DNA from: a virus
Strand: one strand, 5' to 3'
Virus record (IMG/VR): IMGVR_UViG_3300032116_001177
Coordinates: 1-25,892 of that record
Length of the DNA: 25,892 nucleotides
The position numbers and the translations under genes were made by a program. The notes beneath the pieces were generated by a model. That model saw only the letters and a list, made by a program, of their open reading frames with translations, had not been told where the DNA came from and did no database searches. Numbering within the stretch: position 1 is the first letter of the stretch; each line of letters opens with the position of its first letter. Shown here in pieces: positions 1 to 7,242 of this stretch.

Positions 1-3000
1 AGTTTCTTTATATATCCTGCAAATAATTCTTTAAATAAATTTTCAACAGGAACAAAAACATTTAAATTAACTGACAGAGTATCTACAGATGCTCAGGAAA
101 ACTTTACTGCCAGTGGTTTTGTCGAAACAGTTCAACCAACTACAATTTCAACAAGATCTTATAAAATAGCATCACAGGAAATATTAGAAACTGGATCGTC
201 CCAAGAAAGAATATTAGGTACTGATGTAACTCAAGAAACGGTATCTAATACTAGGGTAGATAACACTCCGCCACCACCTCCACCACCAACTTATAGTTAT
301 TCGCCTCCCCCAACACCTGCACCTACACCTACACCTGCACCTGCTGCACCTGCACCACCCCCACCAACACCTGCTGCACCTGCACCAACCGTCCAGATTA
401 ATTATGACGGCCCTGTTTATGCTCAGGCTGCTAGAGAAAGGTTAGGTGATGCAGCGGCTAGTGTAGGACTACCTAGAAATCTATCTGAAACAGCAAGACA
501 ACTTGGAATTGATATTCAAAGGACAGCTGGTGGAAATTTAACAGAACAATCCGGTAATCAATTAGTAAGAGCAATTAGACAAGAAGGCGCAAAAATTTGT
601 GCGCGAGATCCACTAGCACAATCATTCTCAGTTGGAGCAAAAGGAGTATTTTTAACCAAATGTGTTATTTACTTCAATTCAGTTCCTTCAACTGATGGTC
701 TTACTGTAGATCTGGAAATCAGACCTATAACAAATGGAACAGTGTCTGGGGGACCAAACCCATCAGATTATATTTTAGATGGTTCTCAAGTTTCCAAATT
801 ACCATCAGAAATAACCATTTCAAGTGATGGATCTTTAGGTACAGAATTTGTATTCAAACGTCCAATTTATTTGGAAGGAAACAAAGACTATGCCGTTTGC
901 CTATTGTCACAATCACCAGATTATTCGGTATTTATTTCAAGAGTTAATGAAAATGATTTAATTACAAATTCTTTTGTATCAAATCAAGAAGATTTTGGAT
1001 CACTTTTCAAATCACAAAATGGAACTACGTGGGAACCTAGCCAATGGGAAGATTTGAAGTATCAACTCTGGTGTGCAAATTTTGTTAGATCTGGATTTGT
1101 TAATTTCTATAATCCAAAACTTACAAACCAAACTCTAAAGTATTCTAAAAAATTATCTCCAGATTCAGTTATACTCAATTCTAGAAAGGTTAGAGTTGGT
1201 TTAGCATCCTCATTACCCAGTAATTCTGGATTGGTAATAGGAAACACTGTTTTACAGTCAAATTCAAAAGGAACTGGAAATTATGTTGGCAGTGCTGGAT
1301 CTGCTTTTGGGCAATTAACTTTAATTAATCCTGGAATAGGATACACTCCATCATCTGGATCATTTATTTTCAATAATGTCAATTTAGAATCTATTTCTGG
1401 AGATGGAAGAAATGCAACTGCTAATGTAACAATAGTTAATGGTGAAGTTGGTATAGCAACAATTGTAAATGGAGGAGTTGGTTATAAAATTGGAGATGTG
1501 CTAGGAATTTCCTCCATAGGATCTCTAAATGTCGGATATGGAGCAAGAGTTTCTATTTCTAGTATATCAAGAATAAATGAAATAATACTTGATAATGTTC
1601 AAGGTGATTTCATTGTTTCCGGATCACCATCATTGCAATATAAAAATAATGTTGGTTCAACTGTAAACTTAAATATAGCAGTTAGCAATTTGATTACTGT
1701 TTCAGATGGATTGCATATAAAGGTCAATCAAAAAAATCATGGAATGCATTCATCGCAGAATCATTTAATTATATCTGGAGTTGAGAGTGATATTGCACCA
1801 ACAAAATTATCACAAAAAATTACTGCTAGTTCTATATCTTCAGGTGATTCTATATATGTAGATAGTTCTAGTTTGTTCCAAACTTTTGAAAATGTTGGTG
1901 TTGCTTCAACAAATCCTGGGTATCTTTTAATTGGAAATGAAATAATACCTTACGAATCAGTTTCCAATGGACAAATTAATGGAATAGTGACAGCACCCGA
2001 AAAGGATTATGATATTGGAACACCCGTATATAAGTATGAATTGGGAGGAGTATCATTAAGAAGAATTAATAAGCAACATGAATTATCCACAGTGGATACC
2101 TCAATTATCAATGAACCAATAACATTAGATTCATATCACATTAAACTTGATATGTCTTCGGATGGAATTGATAGATCTGTAGAAACATCTTTACCAAAAC
2201 TCTATATCAATGAAACTAAATCTGCTGGGGGTTCAGATATTTCGGCATCTAATAATATACAATTTGAATTAATTGAACCAATTATTCCAAATACTACAGT
2301 AAATGGAACATCAATAAGTGGATCTATTAAGACAATACAGGGAACAAGTATAAGTGGAAATGAATCCCCATTCTTAGATGTAGGTTTTGAACCTATCTCA
2401 ATATATGAAAACAACAATTTAAATTCACCAAGACTTATTTGTTCTGATGTAAATGAAGTTGAGAACTTACTTAATGAGAAATCTTTTAATTTAAGAATTG
2501 ATTTATCTTCGAATAATAATTTACTGAGTCCTACAATCGATGCTAGGGCATCATCTATCACCCTAGTCACAAATAGAGTTAATAATATTATAACCGATTA
2601 CTCTACCGATAGTAGAGTAAATAGTGCAATTGATGACCCAACTTCATTTAAATATATTTCTAAAGAGGTTCAACTGGAGACTTCATCATCATCAATAAAA
2701 ATTATATTAGATGCACACTTAACCCCAGATTCAAATGTTCGTGCTTTTTATGCAATTAGTGATAATCCGAATTTTTCTCCAATATTCATACCTTTCCCAG
2801 GATATTTGAATTTGAACAAATATAAAGAAGTTATAAATTTTGAAAATAGTGACGGACTTCCTGATGACTATATTGCACCATCAACAGTGCTTGGATTTAA
2901 TGATGTTGATTTTAGAGAACATACATTTACAGCAAATAATCTACCTTCATTCCGTTATTTTAGAATAAAATTAATAGGAACATCTACCAATCAAGTTCAT

Positions 3001-3042
3001 GTTCCTAGAATTAAAAATCTAAGAGTTCTTGCCCTAGCCTAA
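1..3042 (+). CDS. Large virion structural protein, 3' part (5' end outside window)
   Basis: Frame 1 is open from the first base to the TAA at 3040-3042, so the gene begins upstream; the GTG at 742 is only an internal codon. About 1013 residues are visible. A Pro/Ala/Thr-rich linker lies at visible residues 90-130. It is followed by a segment with DPLAQSF (203-209) and GVFLTKC, a pattern I know from large tail and baseplate proteins of marine T4-like phages. The middle is beta-rich with two G-x-GY motifs (PGIGYT near 445, GGVGYK near 491) and a GNEIIPYESV module like one in gp15. There is no membrane segment. It sits directly before the neck genes, where cyanophages carry large baseplate or tail-fibre-like proteins (some labelled VrlC). 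The structural role is inferred from composition and position; the exact virion location is unknown. Confidence 0.75.
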   Translation, partial: SFFIYPANNSLNKFSTGTKTFKLTDRVSTDAQENFTASGFVETVQPTTISTRSYKIASQEILETGSSQERILGTDVTQETVSNTRVDNTPPPPPPPTYSYSPPPTPAPTPTPAPAAPAPPPPTPAAPAPTVQINYDGPVYAQAARERLGDAAASVGLPRNLSETARQLGIDIQRTAGGNLTEQSGNQLVRAIRQEGAKICARDPLAQSFSVGAKGVFLTKCVIYFNSVPSTDGLTVDLEIRPITNGTVSGGPNPSDYILDGSQVSKLPSEITISSDGSLGTEFVFKRPIYLEGNKDYAVCLLSQSPDYSVFISRVNENDLITNSFVSNQEDFGSLFKSQNGTTWEPSQWEDLKYQLWCANFVRSGFVNFYNPKLTNQTLKYSKKLSPDSVILNSRKVRVGLASSLPSNSGLVIGNTVLQSNSKGTGNYVGSAGSAFGQLTLINPGIGYTPSSGSFIFNNVNLESISGDGRNATANVTIVNGEVGIATIVNGGVGYKIGDVLGISSIGSLNVGYGARVSISSISRINEIILDNVQGDFIVSGSPSLQYKNNVGSTVNLNIAVSNLITVSDGLHIKVNQKNHGMHSSQNHLIISGVESDIAPTKLSQKITASSISSGDSIYVDSSSLFQTFENVGVASTNPGYLLIGNEIIPYESVSNGQINGIVTAPEKDYDIGTPVYKYELGGVSLRRINKQHELSTVDTSIINEPITLDSYHIKLDMSSDGIDRSVETSLPKLYINETKSAGGSDISASNNIQFELIEPIIPNTTVNGTSISGSIKTIQGTSISGNESPFLDVGFEPISIYENNNLNSPRLICSDVNEVENLLNEKSFNLRIDLSSNNNLLSPTIDARASSITLVTNRVNNIITDYSTDSRVNSAIDDPTSFKYISKEVQLETSSSSIKIILDAHLTPDSNVRAFYAISDNPNFSPIFIPFPGYLNLNKYKEVINFENSDGLPDDYIAPSTVLGFNDVDFREHTFTANNLPSFRYFRIKLIGTSTNQVHVPRIKNLRVLALA
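271..390 (+). repeat. Degenerate CCT/CCA/GCA codon repeat encoding a Pro/Ala linker
   Basis: Short imperfect repeats of CCTGCACCTACACCT type encode stretches of Pro, Ala and Thr (PPPPPPP, then TPAPTPTPAPAAPAP). The tract is in frame inside the large structural gene and probably forms an extended, stiff linker between two domains. Confidence 0.7.
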
Positions 3043-3045
3043 ATT

Positions 3046-3270
3046 ATGAAATATATTAAAGTAAAGGATAATAGTGATTTGGTAAGAGATATTACCACAA
3101 ATTCTATTATCAACACAAACATAAACGAATATCAAAGATACTTGTCTATGAAAATGGATAAGGATAATGAAAATAAAAAAATGAAGGAATTTGAAAATGA
3201 TTTAAATAATATTAAAAATGATATTAATGAGATAAAATTTTTATTGAGGAGTTTAATAAATGAATCCTGA
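3046..3270 (+). CDS. Small coiled-coil protein upstream of gp13
   Basis: This 74-residue protein starts three bases after the stop of the large structural gene, with no clear Shine-Dalgarno sequence, which suggests translational coupling. The N-terminus reads MKYIKVKDNSDLVRD. From about residue 36 to the end it is very rich in Lys, Glu, Asp and Asn with heptad-like Leu/Ile spacing (NDLNNIKNDINEIKFLLRSL), as expected for a coiled coil. Short proteins of this type occur next to gp13 in marine T4-like phages, as I recall. The function is unknown. A chaperone or adaptor role in neck or tail assembly would be a guess from position only. Confidence 0.65.
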   Translation: MKYIKVKDNSDLVRDITTNSIINTNINEYQRYLSMKMDKDNENKKMKEFENDLNNIKNDINEIKFLLRSLINES

Positions 3271-3442
3271 CGAAATTAAGTTGGATAATTTGAGTAAAAG
3301 TTTTGAGTATTTTAAATATTGCTCAGAAATAGATTCTATTGATAATGTTGATAAACTAAAAGATATTGCTAAATGTTATTACAAGTTATATTTGAAACAG
3401 CAAGAAGTTATATCAAATCTTTCATTTATTAATTTTACATAA
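3260..3442 (+). CDS. Small hypothetical protein, overlaps the preceding ORF
   Basis: This 60-residue ORF begins inside the end of the previous gene (11-base overlap) and has a good ribosome site, GAGGAG at 3246-3251, eight bases before its ATG. The sequence is Lys/Asp/Tyr-rich and looks helical, with two Cys (C22 and C39). No family domain is recognised. The start overlap, the ribosome site and its place in the same run of genes support a real gene. Its stop codon TAA is part of the late promoter octamer of gp13. Confidence 0.6.
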   Translation: MNPDEIKLDNLSKSFEYFKYCSEIDSIDNVDKLKDIAKCYYKLYLKQQEVISNLSFINFT

Positions 3443-3445
3443 ATA
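3438..3445 (+). promoter_or_regulatory. T4-type late promoter octamer before gp13
   Basis: CATAAATA lies 19 bases before the gp13 ATG and differs from the T4 late consensus TATAAATA only at the first base. A ribosome site (AGAGGT) follows. Confidence 0.55.
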
Positions 3446-3464
3446 TTTTTAAGAGGTAATAAAA

Positions 3465-4313
3465 ATGGCACAACCATCTACCAGACAAGAATTAATAGAT
3501 TATTGCAAAAGAAAACTTGGTGCTCCAGTTTTGGAAATAAATGTTGCAGATGAACAAATTGAGGATTTGGTAGATGACGCTATACAATTTTTTCAAGAAC
3601 GGCATTTTGATGGAGTTTATCCCACATTCTATAAGTATAAAGTAACAGCACAAGACATTGCTAGAGGAAAGGCAAGAGGATTAAATCAAAACTCTGTAGG
3701 TATTGCGACAACTAGCGTAACAACTAGTATAGTAGGAACTGCTACTACTTTTTCTTATGAAGAAAATAGCAATTATTTACAAGTTCCCCCTAATGTTATA
3801 GGAGTAAATAAAATTTTTACTTTTGATGGTTCCAATACAATCACTCATAATATGTTTAGTGTAAAATATCAATTATTTTTAAATGATGTTTATTATTGGG
3901 GGACTACTGAACTTTTAAGTTATGCAATGGTAAAAACATATTTGGAAGATTTGGATTTCTTATTAAATACACAAAAACAGATAAGATTTAATAAAAGACA
4001 AGATAGATTGTATTTGGATATTGATTGGGGATCAGTAACAGAAAATCATTATTTTATCATAGATTGCTATTCAACTTTAGACCCAAACGATTATTCTAGA
4101 GTTTGGAATGATTCATTTATAAAACCATATTTAACTTCTCTTATTAAAAGACAATGGGGTCAAAATATGATGAAATTTACCGGAGTTAAACTTCCAGGGG
4201 GAGTAGAGTTAAATGGAAGACAAATGTATGATGATGCCCAAAAAGAAATTGATATTTTGATGGAAAAAATGTCAAACACTTATGAACTTCCACCATTAGA
4301 CATGATTGGTTAA
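3465..4313 (+). CDS. 13: Neck protein gp13
   Basis: The 282-residue product matches the T4-like head-completion/neck protein gp13 (T4 about 309 residues). It starts RQELIDYCKRKLGAPVLEIN, then ADEQIEDLVDDAIQFFQERH, the conserved N-terminal helical region of this family. It ends with a portion containing LIKRQWGQNMMKFTGVKLPGG and QKEIDILMEKM. gp13 acts with gp14 to close the portal after packaging so that the tail can join. A Ser/Thr-rich insert (residues about 75-100, VGIATTSVTTSIVGTATT) is low in complexity. AGAGGT seven bases upstream supports this ATG. gp14 follows after three bases, as expected for proteins made together. Confidence 0.9.
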   Translation: MAQPSTRQELIDYCKRKLGAPVLEINVADEQIEDLVDDAIQFFQERHFDGVYPTFYKYKVTAQDIARGKARGLNQNSVGIATTSVTTSIVGTATTFSYEENSNYLQVPPNVIGVNKIFTFDGSNTITHNMFSVKYQLFLNDVYYWGTTELLSYAMVKTYLEDLDFLLNTQKQIRFNKRQDRLYLDIDWGSVTENHYFIIDCYSTLDPNDYSRVWNDSFIKPYLTSLIKRQWGQNMMKFTGVKLPGGVELNGRQMYDDAQKEIDILMEKMSNTYELPPLDMIG

Positions 4314-4316
4314 TTT

Positions 4317-5723
4317 ATGTTAAATCCATTTTTTCTCCAGGGATCAAAATCAGAACAAGGTCTCATACAGGACTTGATCAATGAACAATTGAGAATGTAT
4401 GGTATTGAAGTTTATTATCTTCCAAGAAAATATATCACAGAAAAAAAAGTAATTAGAGAAGTTATTGAGTCTGAATTCTCAAATGCATATCCAATAGAAG
4501 CTTATTTAGATAATTTTGAAGGTTATGGTGATAACACAACAATATTATCTAAATTTGGAATACAAGCACTAAATGAAATTAATTTGATAATTTCTAGAGA
4601 AAGATTTAAAACTTACATTTCACCATTGATAGAAAATATACCAAATATTAAATTATCCACAAGACCAAAAGAAGGTGATTTAATATATTTTCCACTTGGG
4701 GACAGAATTTTTGAAATAAAATATGTAGAGCACGAGAAACCATTTTATCAACTTCAAGGACTTTATACATATCAATTAAAATGTGAATTATTCCGTTATG
4801 AAGATGAATTGATTGATACTGGTATAGGAGAAATTGATGATAATATTAGTGGTAGTATTGGGGAGGATACTACTCCAATTGGTGCAATACAAAAACTTCA
4901 GATGATAGGGATTGGCATAACTGCATCCGCAGTTACAGGAGTTGTAAATGGTGGTATTAGATTAATAACAATAACAAATAGAGGAGGAGGATATACAAAT
5001 ACTCCAACTGTAGGAATTTCTTCAGCACCATTAAATGGACAAACCGCTTCAGCAATTGCCAAAATGATAAGCGGAATAGTGGTATGTAATGATAACACTA
5101 ATCCATCAGCACAATCAGTTCAAAGTGTTGAAATTGTAAATCCCGGTTATGGATATACTATAACTCCTGGTGTTAGATTCATTGGAGGAGGAGGTAGTGG
5201 AGCAACTGCAAAGGCAATATTGGGTGATGGTATAGTTGGAATTATAACTGTTACTAATTCTGGTTCTGGTTATGTAAATCCTCCAGTAATAACATTTGTC
5301 GGACAATCAACAATTTCTGCAGCAGCAACTGCAGTAGTTTCTGCTGCAGGTTCAATAACTTCAATAAGAATTACAAACGCAGGTCTTGGATACACCCAAG
5401 CACCAATGATGTCTATTGGTAATCCTCCACTCACTTCAAGTGGAAGTTTTGTATTTAATGAAGTTGTAACCGGAAATCAAAGTGGAGTAACTGCTAGAGT
5501 TAGGTCTTGGAATACAGTAACAAATATATTAGAAGTTTCCAATGTAAATGGACAATTTATACCAGGAGAAACCATAGTAGGTTCTGCATCGAGTGCGTCT
5601 CACCATTTAAGAAAAGTAGAAACTGCTTCTATCAAGAGTGGTTTTACTAATAATGATGAAATTGAAGAAGAAGCAGATACAATAATAGATTTTACTGAAA
5701 GAAATCCTTTTGGAATGCCATAA
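4317..5723 (+). CDS. 14: Neck protein gp14 with GxGY-repeat insertion
   Basis: The 468-residue protein follows gp13 closely and has the expected gp14 N-terminal region (residues 1-165, including PFFLQGSKSEQGLIQDLINE and PKEGDLIYFPLGDRIFEIKY) and C-terminal tail (EIEEEADTIIDFTERNPFGM). T4 gp14 is about 256 residues; the extra length is a beta-repeat block at about 200-435. Four motifs of the type G-x-GY-x-x-x-P lie near residues 223, 277, 316 and 356, and a GETIVGSASSASHHL module follows. The core acts with gp13 at the head-tail neck. The insert probably projects from the neck. The identification of the core is firm; the role of the insert is inferred. Confidence 0.88.
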   Translation: MLNPFFLQGSKSEQGLIQDLINEQLRMYGIEVYYLPRKYITEKKVIREVIESEFSNAYPIEAYLDNFEGYGDNTTILSKFGIQALNEINLIISRERFKTYISPLIENIPNIKLSTRPKEGDLIYFPLGDRIFEIKYVEHEKPFYQLQGLYTYQLKCELFRYEDELIDTGIGEIDDNISGSIGEDTTPIGAIQKLQMIGIGITASAVTGVVNGGIRLITITNRGGGYTNTPTVGISSAPLNGQTASAIAKMISGIVVCNDNTNPSAQSVQSVEIVNPGYGYTITPGVRFIGGGGSGATAKAILGDGIVGIITVTNSGSGYVNPPVITFVGQSTISAAATAVVSAAGSITSIRITNAGLGYTQAPMMSIGNPPLTSSGSFVFNEVVTGNQSGVTARVRSWNTVTNILEVSNVNGQFIPGETIVGSASSASHHLRKVETASIKSGFTNNDEIEEEADTIIDFTERNPFGMP

Positions 5724-5726
5724 ATA
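5719..5726 (+). promoter_or_regulatory. T4-type late promoter octamer before gp15
   Basis: CATAAATA overlaps the gp14 stop codon and lies 43 bases before the gp15 ATG; an AAAGGA ribosome site follows. It has one mismatch to TATAAATA. Confidence 0.5.
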
Positions 5727-5769
5727 GAAAATAATCAATGATTAAATAATATTAAAGGAACGTAAAAGT

Positions 5770-6771
5770 ATGTTTGAATATTTTTATCACGAAGTTTTAA
5801 GAAGCACAGTAGTTGCATTTGGTTCTCTATTTAATGATATAAGTATTAAACATACTGATAGTAATAAAAATGTAAAAAGTGTAATTAAGGTTCCTCTTGC
5901 ATATGGACCAACTCAAAAATTTCTTGCTAGGTTAGAACAATCGCCGGATTTGAATAAACCGGTACAAATTACACTCCCAAGAATGTCTTTTGAATTTACT
6001 GGATTGACCTATGATCCATCAAGAAAGGCAACAACAACTCAAACATTTACTTTGAAGTCTTCTTCAAATGGTGCTGAGACAAAAAAAGCATATCTACCAG
6101 TTCCTTATAATATGCAATTTGAGCTTAGTATTATGTCTAAGCTAAATGATGATGCACTACAAATCATAGAGCAAATTTTACCATATTTTCAACCCGCATA
6201 TACTATGACGGTAGAGTTAGTCAATGAAATTAACGAAAAAAGAGATATTCCTATAATTTTAGAAAGCATTGCGATGCAAGATGATTATGAAGGAAACTTT
6301 TTATCGAGAAGAGTATTATTATACACATTAAGATTTACTGCAAAAACTTATCTTTTTGGACCAGTTTCTTCTGCAACAAAAGATATTATCAAAAAAACTA
6401 CAATTGGTTATATTGCTGGAGATACTACAAATTCTCCAATAAGAGAAATCGTTTATTCTGCTCAACCAAGAGCAATCAAAAATTATACGGGAAATATCTT
6501 AACAACTTTAACCAAAGATGCAAGTACAGAAGATATACTAATTTATGTTAGCGATTCGTCATCTATAATTTCAAATACATATCTCGATATTGAGGGAGAA
6601 GAAGTATATGTAAAACTTGTTTCCGGAAATGCTATTACAGTAGAAAGAGGTAGAGATGGAACACCAATTACCTCTCATTTAATCGGCGCAGAAGTAAAGT
6701 CTATAACAACTTCTGACAATATGTTAATAGAAGATGGTGATGATTTTGGTTTTAGTGGTTCAAATTTATAA
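5770..6771 (+). CDS. 15: Tail sheath terminator / proximal tail stabiliser gp15
   Basis: The 333-residue product has the gp15 N-terminus (MFEYFYHEVLRSTVVAFGSL, then FNDISI) and the core PYNMQFELSIMSKLNDDALQ with ILPYFQPAYTMTV, characteristic of T4-like gp15. gp15 caps the contractile tail and connects it to the neck. T4 gp15 is about 272 residues; this one carries an extra C-terminal module (about residues 240-312, with IEGEEVYVK and VERGRDGT...H..GA.V). This is a beta module that recurs in phage structural proteins, and a related stretch is in the first gene of the window. AAGGA lies about ten bases before the ATG. Confidence 0.88.
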   Translation: MFEYFYHEVLRSTVVAFGSLFNDISIKHTDSNKNVKSVIKVPLAYGPTQKFLARLEQSPDLNKPVQITLPRMSFEFTGLTYDPSRKATTTQTFTLKSSSNGAETKKAYLPVPYNMQFELSIMSKLNDDALQIIEQILPYFQPAYTMTVELVNEINEKRDIPIILESIAMQDDYEGNFLSRRVLLYTLRFTAKTYLFGPVSSATKDIIKKTTIGYIAGDTTNSPIREIVYSAQPRAIKNYTGNILTTLTKDASTEDILIYVSDSSSIISNTYLDIEGEEVYVKLVSGNAITVERGRDGTPITSHLIGAEVKSITTSDNMLIEDGDDFGFSGSNL

Positions 6772-6783
6772 CTTTTATAGAAA

Positions 6784-7212
6784 ATGACAAAAAAATTTGA
6801 TAACCTAAATCAGACTTTTAACACAAGTGCTGAGATTATATCTAAAAAAATAGATACTAATATAGAAAATATAGAGACACATACTTCTAGTATTTCAGAT
6901 GATATTAAAAAAGATTATGAATATACTAGGGGAAATTTATATTCACTAATAGAAAAGGGACAAGAAGCTATTAACGGTATTCTTGAATTGGCACAAGAAA
7001 GTGAAATGCCTAGAGCATATGAGGTTGCTGGACAACTTATTAAAAGTGTTGCAGATGCCACAGATAAATTAATGGAACTTCAAAAAAAATTAAAAGATGT
7101 AGAAGAAAATAAAATAAAAGGACCAACAACAGTCAATAATGCATTGTTTGTTGGATCTACATCAGAACTAGCAAAATTTTTAAAACAACAATCCCAAGAA
7201 AGTATAGAATAA
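6784..7212 (+). CDS. 16: Small terminase subunit gp16
   Basis: The 142-residue, highly helical acidic protein lies between gp15 and gp17 as in T4 (gp16 about 164 residues). The central part YEYTRGNLYSLIEKGQEAIN followed by GILELAQESEMPRAYEVAGQ is the conserved signature of T4-like gp16, and a coiled coil (ATDKLMELQKKLKDVEENK) follows. It recognises concatemeric phage DNA and stimulates the gp17 ATPase during packaging. The ribosome site is weak and the gene follows gp15 by 12 bases, so coupling to gp15 translation is likely. Confidence 0.87.
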   Translation: MTKKFDNLNQTFNTSAEIISKKIDTNIENIETHTSSISDDIKKDYEYTRGNLYSLIEKGQEAINGILELAQESEMPRAYEVAGQLIKSVADATDKLMELQKKLKDVEENKIKGPTTVNNALFVGSTSELAKFLKQQSQESIE

Positions 7213-7218
7213 TAAATA
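7211..7218 (+). promoter_or_regulatory. Late promoter-like octamer before the mosaic gene
   Basis: AATAAATA overlaps the end of gp16, 24 bases before the next ATG. It has one mismatch to the late consensus, and A+T-rich chance matches are possible. Confidence 0.4.
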
Positions 7219-7242
7219 TAAAAAGGTACTTAATATAGTTCA

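Noticed and set aside
742-3042. A gene starting at GTG 742
   Set aside because: The frame is open from base 1 with coding-like sequence, including the Pro-rich linker and DPLAQSF motif; 742 is an internal valine codon.
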